From Geobacillus zalihae NBRC 101842 (GTDB lineage Bacteria > Bacillota > Bacilli > Bacillales > Anoxybacillaceae), in contig NZ_BCPV01000042.1 in assembly GCF_001544135.1 (NCBI RefSeq), positions 1 through 33,921 on the forward strand: 33,921 nucleotides of DNA, read 5' to 3'. The notes beneath the pieces are model-generated. The model was not told where the DNA came from and made no database searches. It saw only the letters and a program-made list of their open reading frames with translations. Positions 1-7,212 of the stretch are shown one piece after another; position 1 is the stretch's first letter, and the number at the start of each line of letters is the position of its first letter. The translations under genes were made by a program, and so were the position numbers.

Positions 1-11
1 AGGGAATAATG

Positions 12-920
12 ATGGTCCATCATGACGGCTTTCAAACTGTGAAAGCAACGATTGACTGGGAGCATCCGATGTATAAGTTGTATGAAAAAGCGAAGCGGAA
101 CGGCAAATGGAACCCAGCCGACATCGACTTCAGCCAAGATCAGAAGGATTTTGCCAGCTTGACGAGCGAAGAAAAAATTTCCGCGCTGCCGCTTGTTGCC
201 GGTTTCTCGGCCGGCGAAGAGGCGGTGACGCTCGACATTTTGCCGATGGCCCACGCCCTCGCGCGCCAAGGGCGGCTGGAGGATGTCTTGTTTTTGACGA
301 CGTTTATGCATGATGAAGCGAAACATGTCGAGATGTTTTCCCGCTGGCAGCAGGCGGTCGGCATCGGGCAAATGGATTTGTCCGTCTTCCATAACGATGA
401 TTACAAACGCATCTTTTATGAAGCGCTGCCGGAAGCGATGAACCGTCTGTACACCGACGACTCGCCGGAAGCGGTCATCCGCGCCGCCACCGTCTACAAC
501 ATGATCGTCGAAGGGACGCTTGCCGAATCAGGCTATTACACGTTCCGACAAATTTATAAAAAAGCCGGGCTGTTCCCTGGCCTTTTGCAAGGGATCGATT
601 ACTTGAACATGGATGAAGGCCGCCATATCCAATTCGGCCTTTATACGATCCAGCGGCTCGTCAATGAAAATGAGCGGTATTACGAGTTGTTTATCCAGTA
701 TATGGATGAATTATGGCCGCATGTCATCGGCTATGTCGCCTATTTGACCGAGCTCGGAAAGCGCCAGCAGCAGCTCGCCCGCACATATGCGCTCGAGATC
801 GACTATGATTTGTTGAATCGATATGTGGTGAAACAGTTCAACCTCCGCAAAAAGCAAATCAGCCGCACGAAGCGCGTCGACGTCGTTGAGGAGCTCGAAA
901 AAACGGCTGCTGAGTCATGA
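12..920 (+). CDS. R2-like ligand-binding oxidase (R2lox, ferritin-like Mn/Fe protein)
   Basis: This is a ferritin-like four-helix protein of the ribonucleotide reductase R2 superfamily. R2lox proteins assemble a Mn/Fe cofactor, bind a fatty-acid-like ligand and form a Tyr-Val ether cross-link; their physiological substrate is unknown. Counting from the second ATG (position 12), the six metal ligands are visible: Glu69, Glu102 and His105 (in DEAKH), Glu167, and Glu202 and His205 (in DEGRH). Val72 and Tyr162, the cross-linking pair in the Geobacillus kaustophilus enzyme as I remember it, are also present. That agreement is why I choose the second of two adjacent ATGs (9 and 12). A short AGGG precedes them at the window edge. 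The 302-aa length is normal for the family. Databases often call it ribonucleotide-diphosphate reductase beta; the Val at the cross-link position argues against a true R2. Confidence 0.93.
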   Translation: MVHHDGFQTVKATIDWEHPMYKLYEKAKRNGKWNPADIDFSQDQKDFASLTSEEKISALPLVAGFSAGEEAVTLDILPMAHALARQGRLEDVLFLTTFMHDEAKHVEMFSRWQQAVGIGQMDLSVFHNDDYKRIFYEALPEAMNRLYTDDSPEAVIRAATVYNMIVEGTLAESGYYTFRQIYKKAGLFPGLLQGIDYLNMDEGRHIQFGLYTIQRLVNENERYYELFIQYMDELWPHVIGYVAYLTELGKRQQQLARTYALEIDYDLLNRYVVKQFNLRKKQISRTKRVDVVEELEKTAAES

Positions 921-1227
921 GCGGACGGGCGGGTGGCCCCCTCCCCCCGCCCGCATCTAGAAAAGGTCGGTGATTTGGAGAAAATGCACCAGCAAGGAGC
1001 AGCTTGGTCAACAGCTCTTTCGTGCATTCGGGGACCCATCTTTTTGAAGAAAACGCGGCTTTTCACCAATCTTCTAAAAAAACAGGGGAGAAAGCGTCTC
1101 ATCCAGTATTTTTCCAGCTTGGGCGCGAAATAGGTGCGAGGGAGGGCGCAGCCGGTTTGTGCGGCATGTGGGCAAGACCGCTGCTGCCTTCAAGGGGAGC
1201 AAGGTATTTATTTTGGGGGGAATAGGG
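921..1227. other. Intergenic region between R2lox and the DUF6230-type gene
   Basis: This 307-bp gap holds no convincing gene. A GC-rich hairpin (CGGGCGGG pairing with CCCGCCCG, about 928-955) follows the R2lox stop, but no T-run comes after it, so termination there is uncertain. Positions 1057-1096 carry a T-rich then A-rich motif that recurs imperfectly at 4497-4537, on the far side of the next three genes. A G-rich stretch at 1215-1220 is the likely ribosome-binding site for the gene starting at 1228. I see no clear promoter. Confidence 0.5.
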
Positions 1228-1881
1228 ATGAATCAAAGCTTGTCGGATGAAGGAACACAAAGGGGGCATGAAAAAATGGGGAGCTTGTTTGCGGTCAATC
1301 CAAAACGATTTGCCATTGCGGGTGGGACGGGATTTCTCGCCGTCATCGCTTTGGTTGCCATGTTGCTTCTGTCAGGGACGGCGTTTGCGGCGTTTCCGCT
1401 TTCAGGAGTTGGGGGATTTACGATCAGCGCTGATAAAATTACGGGAACCGGGTTTAAACTGTATCCCGCCATCGGTGAAACCGAACAAAGAGGGGCTTGG
1501 GGACAGGCCGCCGTCGACTTGGCGTCGGCGAACATCACCAATTTGGTGCTGACGAAAAACATCAACACCGAATCGGCTCTCGGCGCTTACGGCATTAAAA
1601 GCATCGATGTTGTCGTTACCGGCGGCAATGTGAGCGGGCAAAATTTAAAATTGCGCGTCACCGGCATTCAAGCGGACAGCACGTCATTTGCCGGCTTGGA
1701 GACGCAAGAGCATAAAACCGACAACCCGCTCAATGTTATCGATTTGAGCGCGCCGAGCTTGACTCTTGACAAACCGAGCTTGAACACGCATTACATGTCG
1801 GCTGGGTCGATCACGATTCCGAACATGAAGTTGAAAGTGATCGCCAACATGAAGGACGGAAGCCGTGTCGGCGACTTTTAA
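1228..1881 (+). CDS. Exported DUF6230-type protein of unknown function
   Basis: The 217-aa product has a basic N-terminal stretch, one hydrophobic segment (about residues 13-34) ending in an AFA-A cleavage-like site, and a predicted extracellular domain rich in beta-like repeats (ISADKITGTGF, VVVTGGNVSGQNLKLRVTG). The ISADKI-GTGF block and overall layout resemble the DUF6230 family that I know mainly from Streptomyces, where it lies beside a DUF6114 membrane gene; the next gene here looks DUF6114-like. The ATG at 1228 is preferred over an in-frame upstream start at 1159 because it has a G-rich ribosome-binding site 7-12 bases upstream and places the hydrophobic segment properly. No enzyme motif or cysteine is visible. 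Function is unknown; a surface or wall-associated role is inferred from export alone. Confidence 0.78.
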   Translation: MNQSLSDEGTQRGHEKMGSLFAVNPKRFAIAGGTGFLAVIALVAMLLLSGTAFAAFPLSGVGGFTISADKITGTGFKLYPAIGETEQRGAWGQAAVDLASANITNLVLTKNINTESALGAYGIKSIDVVVTGGNVSGQNLKLRVTGIQADSTSFAGLETQEHKTDNPLNVIDLSAPSLTLDKPSLNTHYMSAGSITIPNMKLKVIANMKDGSRVGDF

Positions 1882-2091
1882 TCCGGTCTGATCATCATTT
1901 GAATGAGAGCGGTTCATCTCCTATTCCTCCCAAAATGAATTGGATGATCTGTGATCTTGTTCCTTGTGTCGAAAGTTGCATCAACTGTGGATCAAAGGGG
2001 TGACGGAAAGAGGGACGGCGGAGTGTTCAGCTTGTCCGCTGCTGTCACTTGCCGAGAGAGAAGATGAAAACGGGTAAAGGGAGGCAAGACC

Positions 2092-3234
2092 ATGGGAAAG
2101 ATGTTCGAGATTGGGCAAATTGCGGTCATAGGGGCGCTGACGGGCGCGTTTATCGGCGGAATCGTGCTCCAAGGAGGGATTGAAGGAGCGCTGTGGGGTG
2201 GACTGGCGCTGGCCGCTGTTCTCGCGGCGGCCGTTTGGCCGCTTCTCGAACGCCCAACTGCTTTGATGCGAGCGAAATATGGAGCGGCGGCTTTTTTGCC
2301 CGGCATGCTTGTTGGCGGGAGTCAATGGCTGTCGATCGGGGTTGTTGGGGCAGCGGTGGGAGGGGCGGCGAGCAGCGCGCTGGCTGCTTTTGTTGCCTCT
2401 CGCCTCATCGTGCGCCAGGAAGAACAAGGCCGTTATATCCGCACGCGTTTTCATTACGTCTGGCTGTTTTTTGGTGGATCCCTCGTGACGTTTTTCGCTT
2501 TAAACGCCCTGTTTGTCGCTGAGAGGGCGGCGCCGTGGCAAACATGGGCGCGATCGATTCCGATGGCCGTTCAGTCCTCCATCGTTCTTGCCTTCGTGTT
2601 GCTTGGATATATGATTTGCATCGGCTGGCAAAAGAGAAAGACCGAGACATGGCGGCAAGCGCGGTCGGCTGCCCGCCGGGCGGGGGGAGCGCTGCTGGTT
2701 GGAGGGTTGCTGCTTATCGCCGCCGCTTCGATGTTCCATTATGGCCTTTGGTCTGTTCACGATGCAGCCCGCTTTGTCGGGCCGCTGTTGTCGTATGCCT
2801 TAGGTTGGATGCTGCCGTGCGCCGTCGGGCTTTTGCTTGCTAAAAACCGCTATCGTCCTGTGTTAGGATCGGTGCTCGGGATGATTGGCGCGATATTCGT
2901 CTTGATCGTTGGCATTAGCGTGTTTCCGATGTTGCTGCTTCCTGGAAGCGGGCTGATGTGGGCTGGGCTGGTCACGGGGCTGGTGATGATCGTTTTGTCC
3001 ATTTTAAGCATGATCAAACCGCAAAGCCATGTCACCATCGGCAGCTTTCTTATTCTTGCTTCCATTCTGTCTTTCGTCGGTGCAGCAGGAGGTCTGATCA
3101 TCGGAGGGGTGATCGGGCTTTTAGGAGGTGCGCTTGTGGTCGGATGGAGCGGGAAACAGGAAGAAAAAACAAGCAGTGATTCTTCTCCCCCCGCCTCTCC
3201 GATCCCGCCGCATTCGCCAACGATGACAGGATAA
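2092..3234 (+). CDS. Polytopic membrane protein with DUF6114-like C-terminus
   Basis: This 380-aa integral membrane protein has about ten or eleven hydrophobic segments, roughly at residues 8-28, 33-53, 65-83, 86-105, 123-143, 153-176, 197-217, 228-250, 256-283, 287-308 and 313-345. It ends in a charged, proline-rich cytoplasmic-type tail. The last hairpins (a SMIKPQSH turn, then a serine/glycine-rich helix ending GLLGGALVVGW) resemble the DUF6114 fold of Streptomyces, in which a 'FNPAQR'-like turn is followed by NLGGFxxGxxLGLxGGALAF. Streptomyces DUF6114 proteins are much shorter, so the first roughly 250 residues would be an extension. A strong ribosome-binding site (AAAGGGAGG) precedes the ATG. 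The next gene starts 12 bases after the stop, so the two are co-transcribed. Transporter, scaffold or export partner cannot be told apart. Confidence 0.75.
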   Translation: MGKMFEIGQIAVIGALTGAFIGGIVLQGGIEGALWGGLALAAVLAAAVWPLLERPTALMRAKYGAAAFLPGMLVGGSQWLSIGVVGAAVGGAASSALAAFVASRLIVRQEEQGRYIRTRFHYVWLFFGGSLVTFFALNALFVAERAAPWQTWARSIPMAVQSSIVLAFVLLGYMICIGWQKRKTETWRQARSAARRAGGALLVGGLLLIAAASMFHYGLWSVHDAARFVGPLLSYALGWMLPCAVGLLLAKNRYRPVLGSVLGMIGAIFVLIVGISVFPMLLLPGSGLMWAGLVTGLVMIVLSILSMIKPQSHVTIGSFLILASILSFVGAAGGLIIGGVIGLLGGALVVGWSGKQEEKTSSDSSPPASPIPPHSPTMTG

Positions 3235-3246
3235 AGGAGGAACCCA

Positions 3247-4395
3247 ATGAAATCCATCAAATGGCTCAAAATGTCGTTTCTTGCGTTGCTGCTTCTCCTC
3301 TGCTTGCCGCTTGGCGGTTCGCGTTCACTCGCTGCAGGGGAGGAACAAGGATTTGTCATTCATGCTGATAAAGTCGTCGGCATCCTCGATTTAGGGGGCA
3401 TTATCCTTGGTTCGCCGAAAGTGATCGTCGGCAAGCTTCCGATTGCGTTCATCCAAGCAGACATCAGCGGATTGTCAATGGAACGGGCCATCGACACGCC
3501 GCAAGGAACCATCGTGCTGTCGATTCGCTCGGAAGGAACAGCGAGCGCCACTTGGATGAAGCTCGATGTGACGAAATTGAAGTTCGGGGGCCTTTGCTTG
3601 GATGGGTTTCCCATTAAGCAGTGCTTGAGAGACGTCACGTTGGTGGCGACGAAGATGACGGCCTCCCGTCTCTCCATCCCCGGCATGTCGCTGTCGGCCT
3701 CATTTTCTGGTGCAACTCTAGCGCAAGCGGAGCAAAGCGCACTCGAACAAACAGATCTCGCGCAAGAAGCGGAACGGCTCATCTGGCAGCTGGATGAACA
3801 AAAGCAAGGCGATAACAGCGCCGCCCGTATGGTTGAGACGCTGCAAGCAAACGTCCCAGCGTTGGAGAAGCGTGTCAAGGCGAGAACGGATGAATGGGGG
3901 ACGCTCGCAGAAAAGCTGAACGCTGTTTCGGCTTCTCTCCAACAGCTTGAACGGGCCATGGCGGGCGGACAAACAGCTGGAAGCGAAGAAAGAGCGCAAT
4001 ATGAAGAAATCAAGGTTCGACTGCAGGAGTGGAACGAAATGATCGATCAACAAACGGCCGCCATCCGCCAAGATATCGAGAAATGGAAGGAACAAGACGC
4101 TCTATGGAAGAACGCAGTTTCGTATGCAACAGAAACGTTGAAGCTTGGAGAACAATCAAAAGCGATGAATCTTCTTTCGGCTTTGCGCTCGTCGCTTGAT
4201 CGCGTCAAACAACAGCTTGACAAGCTGGAAACGGACGGAGCAGTTTGGCGCAAAACGGCGAACGAGCTTGAACAGCGGCTGAATGCAGTAGTTGAATGGT
4301 GGAAGTCCAAACCGGCTGCCGAAGCGAACAGCGCGGACGGACGTTCTCAGCCCCCGCTTCCTTCGCCGGGAGCAGATGAGGAAGGGAAACGGTAA
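3247..4395 (+). CDS. Exported protein: beta-rich domain plus coiled-coil tail
   Basis: The 382-aa product starts with a classical signal peptide (basic MKSIKWLK, a leucine-rich core, likely cleavage near residue 30 at SLAAG). Residues about 36-155 form a beta-like domain opening FVIHADKVVGI, which echoes the ISADKI-GTGF opening of the protein at 1228; the two may be distant relatives. This domain has two cysteines in GGLCLDGFPIKQCL that could form a disulfide. From about residue 160 to 355 the sequence is charged and heptad-like (repeated E, Q, K, L), a probable long coiled coil, and it ends in a Pro/Ser-rich tail with no sorting motif. AAAGGAGG lies just upstream of the ATG and the preceding membrane gene ends 12 bases earlier. 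I infer a secreted or surface stalk acting with that membrane protein. Function is unknown. Confidence 0.75.
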   Translation: MKSIKWLKMSFLALLLLLCLPLGGSRSLAAGEEQGFVIHADKVVGILDLGGIILGSPKVIVGKLPIAFIQADISGLSMERAIDTPQGTIVLSIRSEGTASATWMKLDVTKLKFGGLCLDGFPIKQCLRDVTLVATKMTASRLSIPGMSLSASFSGATLAQAEQSALEQTDLAQEAERLIWQLDEQKQGDNSAARMVETLQANVPALEKRVKARTDEWGTLAEKLNAVSASLQQLERAMAGGQTAGSEERAQYEEIKVRLQEWNEMIDQQTAAIRQDIEKWKEQDALWKNAVSYATETLKLGEQSKAMNLLSALRSSLDRVKQQLDKLETDGAVWRKTANELEQRLNAVVEWWKSKPAAEANSADGRSQPPLPSPGADEEGKR

Positions 4396-4527
4396 AGACA
4401 TAGAAGGTTGGTAATGATAGAAAAGAAATGCTCTTCTTGAACTGCGAAACTCTACAACGCTTTTTTCACTTGAAAGCGACAAGTTCGCGCAATGGTGGTT
4501 TTTTCACCAACCTTATAGAAAACAAGA

Positions 4528-4552
4528 GGGCAAGGCGTTTGGCTCCTTGCCC
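4528..4552 (+). terminator. Possible terminator after the three-gene locus
   Basis: GGGCAAGG pairs with CCTTGCCC across a 9-base loop, and the stem can lengthen outward with one mismatch. No real T-run follows, so rho-independent termination is only possible. Confidence 0.4.
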
Positions 4553-4600
4553 TGTTGGTGTGGACCGATTTCAGCAAGAAGCGCGCATGCCGACGCTACG

Positions 4601-4822
4601 GTGAACTACCCACCACCTACGCTTCGCTTAGAGATGGGGGCTTCAAGCGACTTGTGTGTGTTCGCCGAACGGTAAGCCACACACAAGAACCCTTTACGCT
4701 TCCCTTCGTTCCGAAGGTGTCCGTTCTAGCCATATTCTATCCTATTCGTTGGCTAACGCCAACCGACATTCATCTCCCACTTTCACTTCGTTTCAAAGTG
4801 GGAGACTTCTTTCGGAAAGATG
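4601..4822 (-). mobile_element. Non-autonomous IS200/IS605-type element (PATE-like), copy 1
   Basis: This 222-bp element differs from the one at 14385-14606 at only two positions. Read on the minus strand, it starts after TTTAA (4823-4827), has a left-end hairpin (CTCCCACTT with AAGTGGGAG), a long internal inverted repeat (CTTGTGTGTG with CACACACAAG), and a right end with AAGCGAAGCGTAGGTGGTGGG that finishes in TTCAC. TTTAA-type left sites and such right ends fit IS200/IS605 elements whose right end encodes the guide-RNA scaffold of TnpB. Neither tnpA nor tnpB is present. Palindrome-associated elements (PATEs) of this kind have been reported in Geobacillus. The flanking TTTAA contains the stop codon of the LuxR-type gene. 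A hypothetical protein is often called across this repeat; I regard it as spurious. Confidence 0.82.
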
Positions 4823-6325
4823 TTAAATGATTCCGTCGCGAATCGCTTTGACAATGGCTTCAGTCCTGTTTTTGGCGTTCATTTTTTGCAAAATGGCAGA
4901 CACATAATCGCGCACCGTGTATTCGCTCAAATGGAGACGCTTTGCCGCCTCGTACGTTGACGCCCCTTCGGCGACGAGCTTCAGCACTTCGATTTCCCGC
5001 GGCGATAAATGCGGCGTCGGCTGAACAAGATCGGAACGCCCTCCGCTGCATTTGGCCAAAATCTCCCCCGCGCTTTGTCCGAATTTCATCACCGCCGTGT
5101 AAAGATCATTGGACAATTGAAAGGACGTCTTCGGACCGCAATCCAAAATGGCGGCGCCGATAAGCCGATTTTCCGACGGCGCGTAAATGGGAGCGATGAC
5201 AATCGATTCCAGTTGAAACTGCTTGACGTATTTCATCGGCAATCCTTGCGCGGCATGGCGGACATAAATGGGCGGCACGTTCGTCATCTGGCGGCCGAGC
5301 AGCTGCAGCCGCTGGATGTATTGCTTAATGAACGGAAGGCTGTCGATGTGTTCGTGAATGCTTTTGATGTCATGATTGTTCAGTTGATAACCGTACAATC
5401 CGAATCCGCTTTCATGAGTGCTTGAATAGGCGAACAGGGCACATCGTTCAAACGGCAAGTAAGCGACAAATCCGGTTGAAATGTACTCGATCGCTTCGTT
5501 CAGCGATTTGGCCCGCATAATCCATTGGTCAAACAACAAGACGGCGTCTTTCCAAAGATGTTGCTCTTTTGTGCGAATGACGGCCTTCTGGGCGGCATGA
5601 GACTGTTCGAGAGCGTGAAGAAGAAACGGGATGACGAGTTGTTCTTCCCCTTCTGCGCAAACGAGCAAAAGATCGCTCCCCCATGGGAGCGGAATCAATC
5701 GCATTCCACCCGCGTCCATGCGGGAAAGAATGCGTTCACATAAAGCGAAAATCGTCTCTCCATACATCGCGCCTTCTGTGAGCACATCGGCCGCGCTTCC
5801 ATGCCATTTGGCGACGATGAATCCACCGTCCGCTGTTCTTGCCAGCTGGGCGATCCAGGCGATCGGCAGCTGCTTGGATGAAACGATTTGCGAAAGAAAC
5901 TGCTCCAAATCGAATTCGGGGCAGCCAGAAGCATTGACGGACTCATGAAGCTTCGAAAAAACGTACTGAATGGCTTGATGAACGCGAAATTCCACAATAC
6001 CGTCCGATTGAATGGCTTCGTGAACCGCGTTTTCCATCATCGATAAAATGGCGGTGGACTGGTTGGGTGACAGCCCGCCGTTTCGCTTTTCCCACTCGCG
6101 GCGAAATGACGCCAGCCATTCATCGATATCATTCATGGGATCAAGCCATTGCGAAGAGAACACGTCAACGGCAAGCCGCAAAGGCTGGGCCGCGGCATGC
6201 TGCTTGTCCTCCAGTTCGCGGCATTTGCCCAGCCAAGCGGATAAAATGTCGTCGCGGTGTTTCCGAATCATCTCCCATCCTTCTTTCAAAATGGCGTCCA
6301 ATCGGATTGACAAGCGCAAGTCCAT
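4823..6325 (-). CDS. LuxR-family transcriptional regulator with GAF-like sensor region
   Basis: The product has 500 aa. Residues about 435-500 are a LuxR/GerE helix-turn-helix (LSPREIEVLKLVAEGAS, then a recognition helix near LSEYTVRDYVSAILQKM). Residues about 270-420 look like a GAF-type sensor (aligned LPFERCALFAY and SIVIAPIYAPSENRLIGAAILD). The N-terminal 230 residues are helical and unassigned, with no receiver-domain phosphorylation motif. I start at the ATG at 6325 because AAGGAGGG lies 8 bases upstream; a longer in-frame reading to 6589 has no such site. The gene is divergent from moaB. Its last codons read ATC ATT TAA, and the stop forms part of the TTTAA after which the mobile element at 4601-4822 begins. 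The ligand and targets are unknown. Confidence 0.85.
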   Translation of the reverse strand: MDLRLSIRLDAILKEGWEMIRKHRDDILSAWLGKCRELEDKQHAAAQPLRLAVDVFSSQWLDPMNDIDEWLASFRREWEKRNGGLSPNQSTAILSMMENAVHEAIQSDGIVEFRVHQAIQYVFSKLHESVNASGCPEFDLEQFLSQIVSSKQLPIAWIAQLARTADGGFIVAKWHGSAADVLTEGAMYGETIFALCERILSRMDAGGMRLIPLPWGSDLLLVCAEGEEQLVIPFLLHALEQSHAAQKAVIRTKEQHLWKDAVLLFDQWIMRAKSLNEAIEYISTGFVAYLPFERCALFAYSSTHESGFGLYGYQLNNHDIKSIHEHIDSLPFIKQYIQRLQLLGRQMTNVPPIYVRHAAQGLPMKYVKQFQLESIVIAPIYAPSENRLIGAAILDCGPKTSFQLSNDLYTAVMKFGQSAGEILAKCSGGRSDLVQPTPHLSPREIEVLKLVAEGASTYEAAKRLHLSEYTVRDYVSAILQKMNAKNRTEAIVKAIRDGII

Positions 6326-6535
6326 TCGTTTTCCCTCCTTAAGTTTTTTTCTTGTTTTTTGTCCAAACGATATCATTGCTTCCGTTTCGTGTATCGATCG
6401 TTCCATACAATTGGGCGTCATGGGCGTCGGATGTTGGTTGATGCCGGGAGAGAAAAACGAGTGCAAAGATGTTGGAAACAAGAGAAACCGGTTGCGGAAA
6501 GTCCTATGATCATCGTGGTGATATATATTAATAAT

Positions 6536-6565
6536 ATTATAACAATTCTGTCTATTATGATACAA
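6536..6565 (-). promoter_or_regulatory. Probable sigma-A promoter for the LuxR-type gene
   Basis: On the minus strand TTGTAT (6565-6560) is followed after 18 bases by a perfect TATAAT (6541-6536) within an AT-rich island. The leader to the ATG at 6325 would be about 200 nt. The stretch from 6342 to 6530 otherwise shows nothing recognisable. Confidence 0.5.
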
Positions 6566-6570
6566 ATGGT

Positions 6571-6599
6571 TTGCGAACCGTATTTCCATTGTGTACGAT
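6571..6599 (+). promoter_or_regulatory. Probable sigma-A promoter for moaB
   Basis: TTGCGA (6571-6576), 17 bases, then TACGAT (6594-6599), about 30 bases before the moaB start codon. It lies back to back with the divergent LuxR-gene promoter, only about 30 bp away centre to centre. Confidence 0.5.
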
Positions 6600-6632
6600 A
6601 GAGATAAAGAAACGAAAGGGGATCATAAACGG

Positions 6633-7154
6633 ATGAGCACGACCGAACATAAACAAGAAGCCCCCCAAACCGTCCGCTGCAAAGTCATCACCGTCAGCGA
6701 CACGAGAACGGAGGAAACCGACCGAAGCGGCCGGCTGATGATCGAGCTGCTCACGGAAGCCGGGCATGAGGTCGTCGGCTATGAGATCGTCAAAGACGAA
6801 GCGGACGCCATTCGCGAGGCAGTGCTTGACGGTTGCCGCCGCGCCGATGTCGATGCCGTGCTCACGAACGGCGGCACCGGCATCGCCAAGCGCGACGTGA
6901 CGATCGAAACGGTCGGTGCGCTGCTTGAGAAAGAACTCGTCGGCTTTGGCGAGCTGTTCCGCTTCTTGAGCTACACCGAAGACATCGGCCCGGCCGCCAT
7001 GCTGTCGCGCGCCGTCGCCGGCGTGGCGATGGACACCGCCGTCTTTTGCACTCCCGGCTCCACCGGCGCTGTGCGCCTCGCGATGACGAAGCTCATTTTG
7101 CCGGAGCTTGGGCATGTCGTGAGGGAGATTCGGAAGGATAGGGCGCCGCGTTGA
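6633..7154 (+). CDS. moaB: Molybdenum cofactor biosynthesis protein MoaB
   Basis: MoaB/MogA-type protein (173 aa) that binds molybdopterin; in bacteria it is thought to adenylate molybdopterin before metal insertion. The fold's signature is complete: ITVSDTRTEETDRSG near the N-terminus, NGGTGIAKRDVTIE in the middle and PGSTGAVRLAM near the C-terminus. I choose the ATG at 6633, preceded by GAAAGGGG, over an in-frame ATG at 6591 that has no ribosome-binding site. The gene is monocistronic: divergent regulator on one side, strong terminator on the other. In B. subtilis moaB also lies near argGH, so this is a conserved chromosomal location. No other molybdenum-cofactor genes are in the window. 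Confidence 0.94.
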   Translation: MSTTEHKQEAPQTVRCKVITVSDTRTEETDRSGRLMIELLTEAGHEVVGYEIVKDEADAIREAVLDGCRRADVDAVLTNGGTGIAKRDVTIETVGALLEKELVGFGELFRFLSYTEDIGPAAMLSRAVAGVAMDTAVFCTPGSTGAVRLAMTKLILPELGHVVREIRKDRAPR

Positions 7155-7175
7155 CGAAAAGAGAACATAAGCGAA

Positions 7176-7206
7176 AAAGAGGATGCCCGCTGCGGGCATC
7201 CTCTTT
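7176..7206. terminator. Bidirectional rho-independent terminator
   Basis: AAAGAGGATGCCCG pairs perfectly with CGGGCATCCTCTTT around a CTG loop. It has A-runs and T-runs on both sides and serves the convergent moaB and acyl-CoA synthetase remnant. Confidence 0.92.
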
Positions 7207-7212
7207 CATTCA

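Noticed and set aside
803-1102. 99-codon frame on the minus strand between R2lox and the DUF6230-type gene
   Set aside because: It overlaps the end of R2lox antisense, shows no ribosome-binding site, and its composition is not protein-like.
1131-1195. Imperfect inverted repeat GCAGCCGGTTTGTGC versus GCAGCGGTCTTGC before the DUF6230-type gene
   Set aside because: Several mismatches and a loop of odd size; not distinguishable from chance and not like a known riboswitch.
4555-4830. Open frame of 91 codons containing GELPTTYASLRDGGFKRLV
   Set aside because: It is produced by the mobile element; the same peptide appears at 14303-14617 only because the element is repeated. It has no ribosome-binding site.
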